A stretch of 21,008 nucleotides of DNA from Chara braunii (GCA_003427395.1 BFEA01000005.1:5906029-5927036), one strand, 5' to 3'; shown: positions 8,781 to 16,056, counted from the first letter of the stretch. Numbers and translations are program-made. Notes: a model not told the origin generated them from the sequence alone.

Positions 8781-9966
8781 TCACTCGCTGTCATCGGATT
8801 CGTACTCGTCCTCAGTTTCGCCCGTTTCCGGCTTCTCTTATGGTTTCTTCTTTTCGACCCCCGCTTTTGTCTCTCCCGTTTTAACGCTCCTCGTAATCAC
8901 CCTTGGAGTCGCCGGCAGGGGAAGATATGCTGCATTATATGCGATTGCCACACGTCGTATCACCAAACGCTTGATTGCCATTTCCCGATTTTCGTAGCAT
9001 ACCTTCTCCATCCGACACACCTCCTTCAATTCGTCAATGGTGAGCGCATCGTAAAAATCCCGGACTTCAACCTCGTACTTTTCTTTCCCTCCCGGCCCAC
9101 ACGCAGTAGAGATATGCTTCAGTGTCAAGTCAATTTTCCTCGACATCCCTGATGTTTGCGGTTCCTCATTCTTATTGCTTCGCAACTCCTCAATCCTCCT
9201 CCTCGAGTCCTCCGATAGTTTGACATTCGTCCTTTTCTCAGGCGTCATAACCAGTGGGCTATTACCCACCGGTCCCTCCGGTCCCCGATTCCGTTTGTCG
9301 GCAATCTTCAGGTTCGCTGCTTGTTTCCGTAATAGTGGAAGCTCATCATCGACTTCCCGTTCTTCACAAGACGCTATCATCCGCCTCAATCTCTCTTTTT
9401 CTTCCTCCATTGTTTCCCCATACTCGTTAGTCTTGTGCACTACCGGCCCTTTCCAGCCACTTCTGCCTCGCCGCACCTCTTCTTCTTTCTTCATCTTCAT
9501 GTCGATCAAACTCAGTAGTCTTGCATCTCGTTCCTCCTCATATTGTTGTTTCTCCTTCATCTTCTCGGCGCGCCTCCTTTCTCTCTCTAATCTTGCTTCC
9601 TCTTCCAATCTTCGACGTTCCTCGGTCGCCTCCCTTTCAATCCTGTCCCGCCTTTCTTGCGCCATGGCGACAAGATACTCCCTCATGAGCATACTAGTAT
9701 CGTCGATTTCCGTGCGCCCATCTCCACTCTCCGCCGACCGGCTTCTCCTCACGATACTCTCTTGATCAGCCGTCCTTCCTGTCCTTCCGCCACTCGGTCC
9801 GAAGGAAGATGGTACAAAGGTCCGCCCAAGGGCCTTCGCCTGCCAGTAATCCGCGCAATCTCTGGCAAAGTGTCCCATCTCCCCCACACTTGAAACACTT
9901 CCGTCCTTCCGTCGGTGGCCTAGAAGTCCCTTCGTCGGACTTCCTCTGCGAAGTCTGATCACTCAT
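8781..9966 (-). pseudogene. CCHC zinc knuckle, coiled-coil and SAP-like N-terminal module
   Basis: ATG at 9964-9966 starts MSDQTSQRKSDEG; 24 residues in, the first two Cys of a CCHC knuckle appear (CFKCGG). The rest (MGHFARDC, giving C-x2-C-x4-H-x4-C spacing) lies in the next frame. One base too many in the five-C run at 9881-9885 accounts for the shift. Then follow a charged coiled coil rich in E, R and K (about 9668-9474) and a SAP-like segment, LTIDELKEVC to IKRLV (about 9050-8955). The frame meets TAA at 8838-8840, continues as an acidic stretch (ETEDEYESDDSE) and meets TGA at 8781-8783 before the nuclease part. The likely role is RNA/DNA binding by a gag-like part of the polyprotein. Confidence 0.8.
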
Positions 9967-10125
9967 TCTTTAGTCCTCCATATACTGGCCACCTTACGCC
10001 CTCAGTCCCCCTATCCGGCTGACCACAGTCCTTCGCTGTCTCGTCCGGTATTCTCCAACGTTCGCGGTATCAAGCAGCCACCTCGCCTAGGTATAATCGC
10101 CTAGTAGGTTGCAACTCTCGTTGAT
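9967..10125 (-). promoter_or_regulatory. Leader between pseudo-LTR and polyprotein start
   Basis: About 160 nt between the right direct repeat and the first ATG of the element. I recognise no specific signal in it. By position it is the 5' leader. Confidence 0.4.
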
Positions 10126-10220
10126 GGAAAGGAAAGAGTGTAATAACGACAACCGCTGTCACCTCTCAGCAAACACGACAAGGTTGAAAACGACACAGGG
10201 CCGAACACAACCATGACGAA
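10126..10220 (-). repeat. Direct repeat (pseudo-LTR), right copy, cut by the gap
   Basis: Identical to 5239-5333 over all 95 bases and cut off by the N-run. It lies upstream of the element's leader, so it is the 5' repeat of the minus-strand element. Confidence 0.9.
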
Positions 10221-10961
10221 NNNNNNNNNNNNNNNNNNNNNNNNNNNNNNNNNNNNNNNNNNNNNNNNNNNNNNNNNNNNNNNNNNNNNNNNNNNNNNNN
10301 NNNNNNNNNNNNNNNNNNNNNNNNNNNNNNNNNNNNNNNNNNNNNNNNNNNNNNNNNNNNNNNNNNNNNNNNNNNNNNNNNNNNNNNNNNNNNNNNNNNN
10401 NNNNNNNNNNNNNNNNNNNNNNNNNNNNNNNNNNNNNNNNNNNNNNNNNNNNNNNNNNNNNNNNNNNNNNNNNNNNNNNNNNNNNNNNNNNNNNNNNNNN
10501 NNNNNNNNNNNNNNNNNNNNNNNNNNNNNNNNNNNNNNNNNNNNNNNNNNNNNNNNNNNNNNNNNNNNNNNNNNNNNNNNNNNNNNNNNNNNNNNNNNNN
10601 NNNNNNNNNNNNNNNNNNNNNNNNNNNNNNNNNNNNNNNNNNNNNNNNNNNNNNNNNNNNNNNNNNNNNNNNNNNNNNNNNNNNNNNNNNNNNNNNNNNN
10701 NNNNNNNNNNNNNNNNNNNNNNNNNNNNNNNNNNNNNNNNNNNNNNNNNNNNNNNNNNNNNNNNNNNNNNNNNNNNNNNNNNNNNNNNNNNNNNNNNNNN
10801 NNNNNNNNNNNNNNNNNNNNNNNNNNNNNNNNNNNNNNNNNNNNNNNNNNNNNNNNNNNNNNNNNNNNNNNNNNNNNNNNNNNNNNNNNNNNNNNNNNNN
10901 NNNNNNNNNNNNNNNNNNNNNNNNNNNNNNNNNNNNNNNNNNNNNNNNNNNNNNNNNNNNN
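10221..10961. other. Assembly gap (741 N)
   Basis: Unknown sequence. Because a repeat runs into it from the left, the missing part probably includes the remainder of the right pseudo-LTR and the element's outer edge. Whether 741 is a measured or nominal length cannot be told from the sequence. Open frames drawn across it are meaningless. Confidence 1.
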
Positions 10962-11285
10962 AAACAAACAAACAAAAACGAAAACAAAACCAATCACGTC
11001 AGTTGGAGCGAGGTTCTCACAGAATGCCAGCACATCTGACACAGCCCTGATACCCAAAGAAAGAAAAAAGGAAAAAAAAATGAAATGGTGCAGTTCAGAA
11101 AACCAATGGCATAAGCCAAAAGGAGATACTCACAGGTGCGAGTACGCCTGACACGGCTTCCTCCCCGCGAAAGAAGGAAAAAGAAACTTCAGCGTCCCTT
11201 TGTGCTGATCATATGGGGACCTTTCATGGAAAGGTACATGTAAAATATTGTGCGGTGGAACTAGGCCCTGACTGTACCCGACCTT
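10962..11285. other. Non-coding, A-rich, two diverged related segments
   Basis: No gene supported. It begins with AAAC/AAAAC repeats at the gap edge. Two segments resemble each other loosely: TCTCACAG to CTGACACAGC followed by AAAGAAAGAAAAAAGG (about 11015-11075), and ACTCACAGG to CTGACACGGC followed by GAAAGAAGGAAAAAG (about 11127-11185). This may be an old ~110-bp duplication. Confidence 0.35.
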
Positions 11286-11288
11286 CCC

Positions 11289-11388
11289 TTTTTTTTTTTT
11301 TTTTTTTTTAATCTATACTCTTCTCTCAACTTCTGTTTCTTTACCATCCACTACCTACTCCTAAGACTATCTAGAGGGGACCCCTGGG
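11289..11388 (-). mobile_element. 3' end of a poly-A retroposon (same family as 15226-15329)
   Basis: T21 at 11289-11309 is a poly-A tail on the minus strand. Upstream of it on that strand, about 75 bp match the plus-strand sequence at 15226-15300 with few differences, sharing GGGGTCCCCTCTAGATAG, TCTTAGGAGTAGGTAGT and CAGAAGTTGAGAGAAGA. A poly-A tail here and a target-site duplication around the other copy define a non-autonomous (or heavily truncated) retroposon family. The 5' end of this copy is uncertain; the sequence to about 11421 may still belong. Confidence 0.75.
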
Positions 11389-11421
11389 CCCTGGACCCAC
11401 TAGCGAAGTATTCTACGACGT
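11385..11421 (-). repeat. Inverted match to 12035-12068
   Basis: The reverse complement shares GTAGAATAC and GCTAGTGGGTCCAG, about 90% over 35 bp, with the plus strand at 12035-12068. It may be an older shared repeat family. Confidence 0.6.
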
Positions 11422-12034
11422 GTGAAACAGTTTTATGGTTTTTTGGAAAATACAAGGTGATTTTTTATTTGCATGAATGGATCTTTTTTCTGATTTAAAC
11501 TGAATTGAAATAGCACATAAAATTATGAAGAACAGCTGTGCACCCGAATTCATGGGTTGGTACGATCTCCTTCACGTAAGTCTTCATAGTGATGTACCTT
11601 GGCATTAAAATGTGTCCACGAACACATTCACGAGGATGAACAAGTAACGGGTATTGGGATACGTTCCTCCCGATGTATCTCATGATGCCTTTAGCAGGCC
11701 ATCCGACAGACGCGGAAGCGTTCCTGTCAGATGCACCACAATATTCGAATTTCACATTTCAAGTTCTATTTCTCAGAGCCAAAAAAAAAAAAAAACGAAG
11801 TCTGGAAATCAACCCCCCCCCTTTAAAGCCCATAAAATCCTGACTTCCCGCCCACGCAAAGCCATGAGCTATCATGTCCAACTTCGTTTTTTTTTTTTTT
11901 TCGACGCATCTCATTGGACGGGAGGTGGGCATCTTTACAGTCCCCGCTCGAAAACTTCCAGGCCGTCGAGATCCGATCTATTCGACAGCCGTACTGAGTC
12001 ACTCGATGCCACACGTGATCGAAATCCTGAACGG
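11422..12034. other. Non-coding stretch with homopolymer runs
   Basis: No gene supported. It contains A15 at 11781-11795 and T17 at 11887-11903, which may be remnants of retroposon tails in opposite orientations. No target-site duplications were seen around them. Confidence 0.4.
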
Positions 12035-12068
12035 CGTGGTAGAATACCTTGCTAGTGGGTCCAGGCCC
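12035..12068 (+). repeat. Inverted match to 11385-11421
   Basis: Three substitutions and one indel over about 35 bp relative to the reverse complement of 11385-11421. The sequences diverge on both sides. Confidence 0.6.
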
Positions 12069-12079
12069 CTGCAAGCATA

Positions 12080-12467
12080 GTTTTCCTCTCTCTGTGAAGG
12101 GGAGATTTCATGTTGCCCCTTGCCCCTAATGGCTAGGGTGTAGGGTTGGGGCCGCCAGTGGGGGTCTGGCTAACACAAAGACCGAGACCTGCCAGTAGCT
12201 GTGCCTCCCTTTCTCATCGTCCCCCACCGTTCATCGAGTAGCAGCAGAGGCTATGGCCAACACTCTCCCACACACCACACACAACCCACTCACGCTCACA
12301 CTCACACTCACACCCGTGTTGGTCATAGACCCCGCTAATACCGATCAGGGGTATCCAGAGGACTATCACAGTCCGTTGGCACTAAGTGCGCTGCAGGCGG
12401 CCATGGGGCTTGAACCCACAACCTCCTGAATGCCACTTACATGCCTAACCAACTGAGCTAGGCCGCT
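12080..12467 (-). mobile_element. Candidate tRNA-derived SINE
   Basis: A tRNA-like head at 12395-12467 carries both internal RNA polymerase III promoter boxes. Downstream on the minus strand, toward lower coordinates, lies about 300 bp of unrelated body including a GTGAGTGTGAGTG-type microsatellite at about 12280-12315. A tRNA head plus unrelated body is the SINE layout. I see no second copy in the window and no target-site duplication, so the 3' end at 12080 is a guess. The alternative is a lone tRNA pseudogene. Confidence 0.4.
12395..12467 (-). tRNA. tRNA-like sequence (pseudo-tRNA or SINE head), anticodon position GGC
   Basis: Seventy-three nt fold to tRNA spacing. Acceptor AGCGGCC pairs with GGCCGCC except the first pair. 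The A box is TAGCTCAGTTGG, the B box is GGTTCAAGCCC, and the T stem GTGGG/CCCAT holds a TTCAAGC loop. Counting gives 23 nt between the D and T stems as in a standard tRNA, with U33 present and GGC at 34-36 (alanine). The anticodon stem has two mismatches in five pairs and the D stem only three pairs, so a functional tRNA is unlikely. A GGC anticodon for alanine is also not usual in eukaryotic nuclear sets. Confidence 0.6.
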
Positions 12468-13769
12468 GGATTTCTTTGTTTTTGCAAGGGCCTGTACCGG
12501 TTCCGTTTTACTTTTTAATTGGAAGTGGTAGCCTCCTATGGCCCCCAATTTCTTACATTTGAGGGCAGGCTTACATAATTCGTTTCAAGAGACAACCTTC
12601 ACCTCATTTTCACCGAAGAGGTTCGGACGCTGGCCGCGGATAGGCTCGGCAGCCAGCACGCCAGGGGACTGGCGGTTTACTCGAAATACTTTTTCGACAC
12701 TTTTCTACATGATTGACAACCTGAAATTCCTGTTACCTTTTGTGCTTGAAAAAATTATCTTCCCTTTTGTGAAAGGATGCTGGGCCCGGTTCTCAGCACG
12801 TGATGCTTCCCAGTGGCTCCACAACAAAAAACTGGAGAAATGAACCACTCACGCCAGAAACAAACCTGCGAGTGCACACACTATAGTTGCTCCAGATTCG
12901 CCCTAAATAGCCCCCGCCAGATCACTCACATTGTATGCACAATCACACACAAGATAGGAGAGGGATGGTTTGCACAACGAAAAAGAGACACGCGACACGC
13001 AGGCAAAGTTCCGGGTGCGGTTAATATCAGCTGCGGCAAATTCGGGAACAAATGATGTGGACAGATATGGCAGCATAAGCCATCAGGTGGCATCGATCTG
13101 TAGAAAGGGGACGGTCAGGTTACACCCTCCCCCCCCCCCCTCCCCTCGTAGGACGCCAACCAAAAACCAGCGGCACCAGCCCTTTCAGGGCCCCTGCCGT
13201 CGGACAAAAAACAGCGAAAAAGCAATGCCCGACCCTTAGAGTCGGCAGTCACGACCAGAGTTACGGAAAGCCGCACGGAAGAGATTGTCCAACTTCGAAG
13301 TGACAAGAAGGCCGCAGGACCTGAGCCGATGACTAACGACGTGGCAATTCCAGGGGGCAACAGAGAAACATGGAGGGATAAGGTAGCGGCGAACGGCATG
13401 TGCCCCAAGGACACTCCCTCCACTTCTACCTCTGCGCCCGGAAGTGTGCAACACCCTCCCCCCCAATTACTCAAAGCTTTATCAGCTCCGGCACAGGCAG
13501 ATGCACACAAGTCCTCCACCTTGGCCTCCATGGCCCCTCTTAAGAGCCACTTCATACAGCAGCTATATGTGGAGCCGGCTAGAAAATATCAAGTCAGAGA
13601 GGGGTACATCTACCCTCACACTGCCACATGGCACGTCTAATCAGTCTCTCATCAGCGCTGGAGCAATGTCGACATGAAGACAACCAGGTAAGTATCCACG
13701 ATCTCTCCACAGTACTGATCTCCTCCTGAAATGACGATGAACAGAACAGCAGTGCCGGTCACATAGTCC
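12468..13769. other. Long stretch without a supported gene
   Basis: Open frames of up to about 145 codons overlap on both strands (for example 13115-13555 minus and 13329-13640 plus), but none shows a recognisable domain or a credible advantage over its overlapping partner. A C-rich run lies at about 13126-13142. Short exons of an unknown gene cannot be excluded. Confidence 0.4.
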
Positions 13770-14160
13770 CAGCCATAGAACACGTGGCAGCAGCCACGTC
13801 AGCAACAACGCATGGCAGCTGCCACGCCAGCATGCCTTGAAGACAGTAGCCAGCCAGCCACCATGCCGAGCTAACAGCGCGTCGCCACAAATCTCCCAAA
13901 TGCCAGCACCAAGCCAGCGTCCACCAGCGTCGCAGCGTCGAGCCAGTGTCGCGTCGTCAACGCGTGAAGTCAGCATTGACGCAAGACAGAATGAATGACT
14001 GTCAAAGCCAGGAAGTCAGCGCTTATGAGGCGTTGACACGGGGTCTGGACCCCGGATGCTGCATCCCTCAGCCGTCCAGATCTCAATGCAAACGAGGGCC
14101 CAGATTGGTCTGAAACCGAATTCCCTCCGGCCTGGATGCTGTCAGGGTACCTGCGCACAA
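13770..14160. repeat. CAGC/CCAGC-rich low-complexity region
   Basis: CAGC, CCAGC and GCGTCG recur many times, most densely at 13785-13965. The open frames on the minus strand follow from the lack of stop codons in this composition. No gene supported. Confidence 0.5.
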
Positions 14161-14247
14161 CAAGTGAGTGTATCCAACCAAGGGCCTGGGCACGGTGCCT
14201 TTGACTCTACAGTTCACTTTGACCCTTGAATTTCCAGTGCGCAGCGT

Positions 14248-14335
14248 TTGGTCACACAGCCAAACACAGCAGACTCAGGCCTGGGCGTGTCTTGGTCGCA
14301 CAGCCCAGTGCACACTGACTCAGGTCTGCGTGGCC
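14248..14335 (+). repeat. Imperfect ~42-bp tandem duplication
   Basis: GGTCACACAGCC, ACTCAGGCCTGG and CGTG are followed by a second unit with GGTCGCACAGCCC, ACTCAGGTCTG and CGTGGCCTGG. Confidence 0.6.
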
Positions 14336-14437
14336 TGGGGCTGAGTTCTGGGCCCCAGGCTACTTCTGAACAGGGTTACTGCACCATTGTGCCAGTTTTC
14401 CATACTGTGGTACTGGTAACCCTCATGAAAATATGCT

Positions 14438-14475
14438 ACCGGTCCCCCAAGGTTTTTCGTGGTGGGGGGACTGGT
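14438..14475. other. Short hairpin
   Basis: ACCGGTCCCCC at 14438-14448 and GGGGGACTGGT at 14465-14475 can pair over 11 bp with one G-T. No runs or context mark it as a terminator; its role is unknown. Confidence 0.5.
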
Positions 14476-14510
14476 GGTTACTTTAAAAAAGCGAAAAGTC
14501 GGTGTGTTAA

Positions 14511-14543
14511 GGCAATTGAATGGCAATTGAATGGCAATTGAAC
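14511..14543 (+). repeat. 11-bp tandem repeat x3
   Basis: GGCAATTGAAT three times in a row; the last unit ends in C instead of T. Confidence 0.95.
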
Positions 14544-14574
14544 TGACGGCTTGTGCACTGTTGGCCTTGCCTAT

Positions 14575-14610
14575 TGTTTGCTTGTTTGTTTGTTTGTTTG
14601 TTTGTTTGCT
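14575..14610 (+). repeat. (TTTG)n microsatellite
   Basis: TTTG repeated with two C interruptions over about 36 bp. Confidence 0.95.
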
Positions 14611-15207
14611 TATTTTGCGCCAGTGTGCTAGAGTGGGTGATGTGAACCACCTCCTCTAGCAGCAGCACCTTCCACACGTAGCTCCTACCAGTTAATGAAA
14701 TCGCTTTCCTATTGTACAGCACTCTTTCGTGAAATGCTTCCCATAACTGACCTATTTTGGACTCATGGTTAAATCAAATTGAATGGACTGTAAAGTTGTA
14801 AACCATTGGTCACCTTGATAAGAATAATAATGGTTTTGAGATGCAGGCATCGCATACCTATTCTAAACACCCGAATTACATCCACCGTTGTAAAACAATC
14901 TGTTGCCATTCTGTCCATGTATATCTATGATGGTTTTGCGATGCCGGCATCACAAACTTGTTCCGAACTACCAATCACATCCATTTTAATTTTTAAACCA
15001 CTGGTTACCATTTAGTTGATGCATTATAATGTTTGCAAAGATGCAGGCGTCGAAGACCGACCTATTCTAAGCTTACCAATTCCATCCACCATTGTAATCC
15101 ACTGGTTACCTTTTAGTCAATGCATTGTGATGCTTACGAGATGCAGGCATCACAGATCTTTACACCCCTTTTTAAACCACTGGTTATCTTTTAGTCAGTG
15201 CATTGTT

Positions 15208-15225
15208 ATGTTTGAGATGCATGCA
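15208..15225 (+). repeat. Target-site duplication, left copy
   Basis: ATGTTTGAGATGCATGCA, repeated exactly at 15330-15347 around the inserted retroposon. Confidence 0.9.
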
Positions 15226-15329
15226 GGGGTCCCCTCTAGATAGTCTTAGGAGTAGGTAGTAGAAGGTAAACAAAAACAGAAGTTGAGAGAAGAATATAGA
15301 CAGTTGTGATCACCCCATTAAAAAAGAAA
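15226..15329 (+). mobile_element. 104-bp retroposon insertion with A-rich tail
   Basis: Bracketed by a perfect 18-bp duplication of minisatellite sequence and ending in an A-rich tail (ATTAAAAAAGAAAA). The first ~75 bp match the reverse complement of 11312-11386. The duplication, the A-rich 3' end and the second poly-A-tailed copy together mark an insertion by target-primed reverse transcription. There is no coding capacity. It is either a complete tiny non-autonomous element or the 3' stub of a longer one. Confidence 0.9.
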
Positions 15330-15347
15330 ATGTTTGAGATGCATGCA
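15330..15347 (+). repeat. Target-site duplication, right copy
   Basis: Exact copy of 15208-15225; the minisatellite unit continues directly after it. Confidence 0.9.
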
Positions 15348-15395
15348 TCACATACCTATTCTAAACTACTGGTTACCAATTACACCCACCATCTA

Positions 15396-15468
15396 AGCTA
15401 CCAGAGTGGCCCGGGATCACTTGCCCAGCCGGGCCAAAAAAAATAAAAAATAAAAATAAAAATTATGT
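15396..15468 (+). mobile_element. Short GC-rich retroposon 3' end with A-rich tail
   Basis: GCTACCAGAGTGGCCCGGG to GCCCAGCCGGGCC, followed by an A-rich (AAAAAAAATAAAAAATAAAAA) tail. A related GC-rich segment with a poly-A tail lies in reverse orientation at 16263-16355; both share GCTACCAG and CCGGGC/GGCCC blocks. Extent uncertain. Confidence 0.5.
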
Positions 15469-15496
15469 ATATAATATATCGTCAAACAGATATATA

Positions 15497-15587
15497 AACT
15501 CCAACGAAACAGTTTGTCACAGCCCCTCGTTTGTTGTCCTCTTTTTCTCCCTCTCTGCCTACGGTTTACCGCGCAGCTCTGTTTGAC
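15497..15587 (+). repeat. Inverted repeat arm, left
   Basis: It pairs with the reverse complement of 15911-16000: about 88 bp with a handful of substitutions and a 2-nt length difference. It starts AAACTCCAACGAAACAG and ends near AGCTCTGTTTGA. Confidence 0.9.
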
Positions 15588-15910
15588 AAGATATAGTCAT
15601 ATATATTGTCACATGATATCAGAGCGCCAAAGCGAAAAACAGAAACAAGAAAAACTTAATTCATTTTTAACCTTCTTCCTTACAACTCCCCCTGTTCAGA
15701 ACCTCTTGCGTACAAGGCCGCCCACGTGGATGTAGGTTGAGCGGCGTCTGCCCCCAACCCCGTGTGTCATATCGACCCACTTGCACACAGCCAGAAGGCA
15801 AAGAGGCAAAGAAAAGAGGAAGGGAATAGCCAAATAATACAGAACAGGGGGCAACAAAACAGATCCCAGATGACAAGTCCCACATGCAAGCACCGCCCTT
15901 GCCCACAGGC
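15588..15910. other. Centre of the inverted-repeat cassette
   Basis: About 320 bp without a recognised gene. At 15614-15625, directly after a CA dinucleotide, TGATATCAGAGC differs at one base from the primer-binding site TGGTATCAGAGC used by many plant LTR retroelements. This could mark an LTR-derived origin but may be chance. Confidence 0.4.
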
Positions 15911-16000
15911 CATCAAACAGAGCTCCCTGGTAAACTGTAGGCAGAGAGGGAGAAGAGGACAACAAACGAGGGGCTGTGACAAACTGTTTCGTTGGAGTTT
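15911..16000 (-). repeat. Inverted repeat arm, right
   Basis: Reverse complement of the left arm at 15497-15587. On the minus strand the sequence continues outward into a hammerhead-like core that the left arm lacks. Confidence 0.9.
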
Positions 16001-16014
16001 CACCGACTCATCAG
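15979..16014 (-). ncRNA. Hammerhead-ribozyme-like core (incomplete)
   Basis: On the minus strand CTGATGA (16014-16008) is followed by 17 nt that can form a 5-bp stem with one mismatch (GTCGG against CCAAC), then GAAAC (15990-15986). A 3-bp stem ACA/TGT with loop GTT leads to a C, where cleavage would fall. This is the order CUGAUGA, stem II, GAAA, short stem III, UH. Stem I is missing: the bases flanking CTGATGA and the cleavage site do not pair. Hammerheads with tiny stem III are known from Penelope-like elements, so this may be a decayed or rearranged copy. Not likely active. Confidence 0.3.
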
Positions 16015-16027
16015 GAGGCTGAACCCT

Positions 16028-16056
16028 GTATATATATATATATTTTTTTTTTTTTT
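16028..16056. repeat. (TA)n followed by T14
   Basis: TATATATATATATAT runs into a T14 tract at 16043-16056. Confidence 0.9.

Larger units (their letters stand above)
5239..10220 (-). mobile_element. Penelope-like retroelement with N-terminal GIY-YIG, flanked by direct repeats
   Basis: On the minus strand this unit reads: direct repeat (running into the gap), ~160-nt leader, polyprotein with CCHC zinc knuckle, coiled coil, SAP-like motif, GIY-YIG nuclease, linker and RT, then a 3' region with tandem repeats, then the second direct repeat. Penelope-like elements (PLEs) pair an RT with a GIY-YIG nuclease and carry direct flanking pseudo-LTRs. Putting the nuclease first is the permuted arrangement reported for green-lineage PLEs (the 'Chlamys' type, from memory). 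The coding part spans about 4.1 kb and has at least two frameshifts and four in-frame stops, so this copy is defective. The true right end lies in or beyond the gap, so target-site duplications cannot be checked. Confidence 0.8.
14839..15402 (+). repeat. Degenerate ~95-bp minisatellite, left part
   Basis: A unit starts with GAGATGCAGGCATCACA, continues with ACCTATTCTAA, ACCAATTACATCCACC and ATTGTAA, then CCACTGGTTACC and TTTTAGTCAATGCATT. Starts lie near 14841, 14950, 15040, 15140, 15215 and 15338. The fifth unit is split by a 104-bp retroposon. Related units resume after 16370. Confidence 0.8.

Noticed and set aside
7177-8840. Programmed stop-codon readthrough or stop reassignment in the polyprotein
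   Set aside because: Three different stop codons plus frameshifts are involved, and the nearby LINE is broken the same way, so decay is simpler. Kept only as something a family consensus could test.
8086-9765. Plus-strand Ser/Leu/Pro-rich open frames at 8086-8406 and 9175-9765
   Set aside because: They are shadows of the Lys/Arg/Glu-rich minus-strand polyprotein and show no domain.
10101-11151. Very long open frames on both strands across 10221-10961
   Set aside because: They consist almost entirely of N-coded residues; the gap has no stops by construction.
12395-12467. Functional tRNA-Ala gene
   Set aside because: Two mismatches in the anticodon stem, weak D stem and first acceptor pair unpaired.
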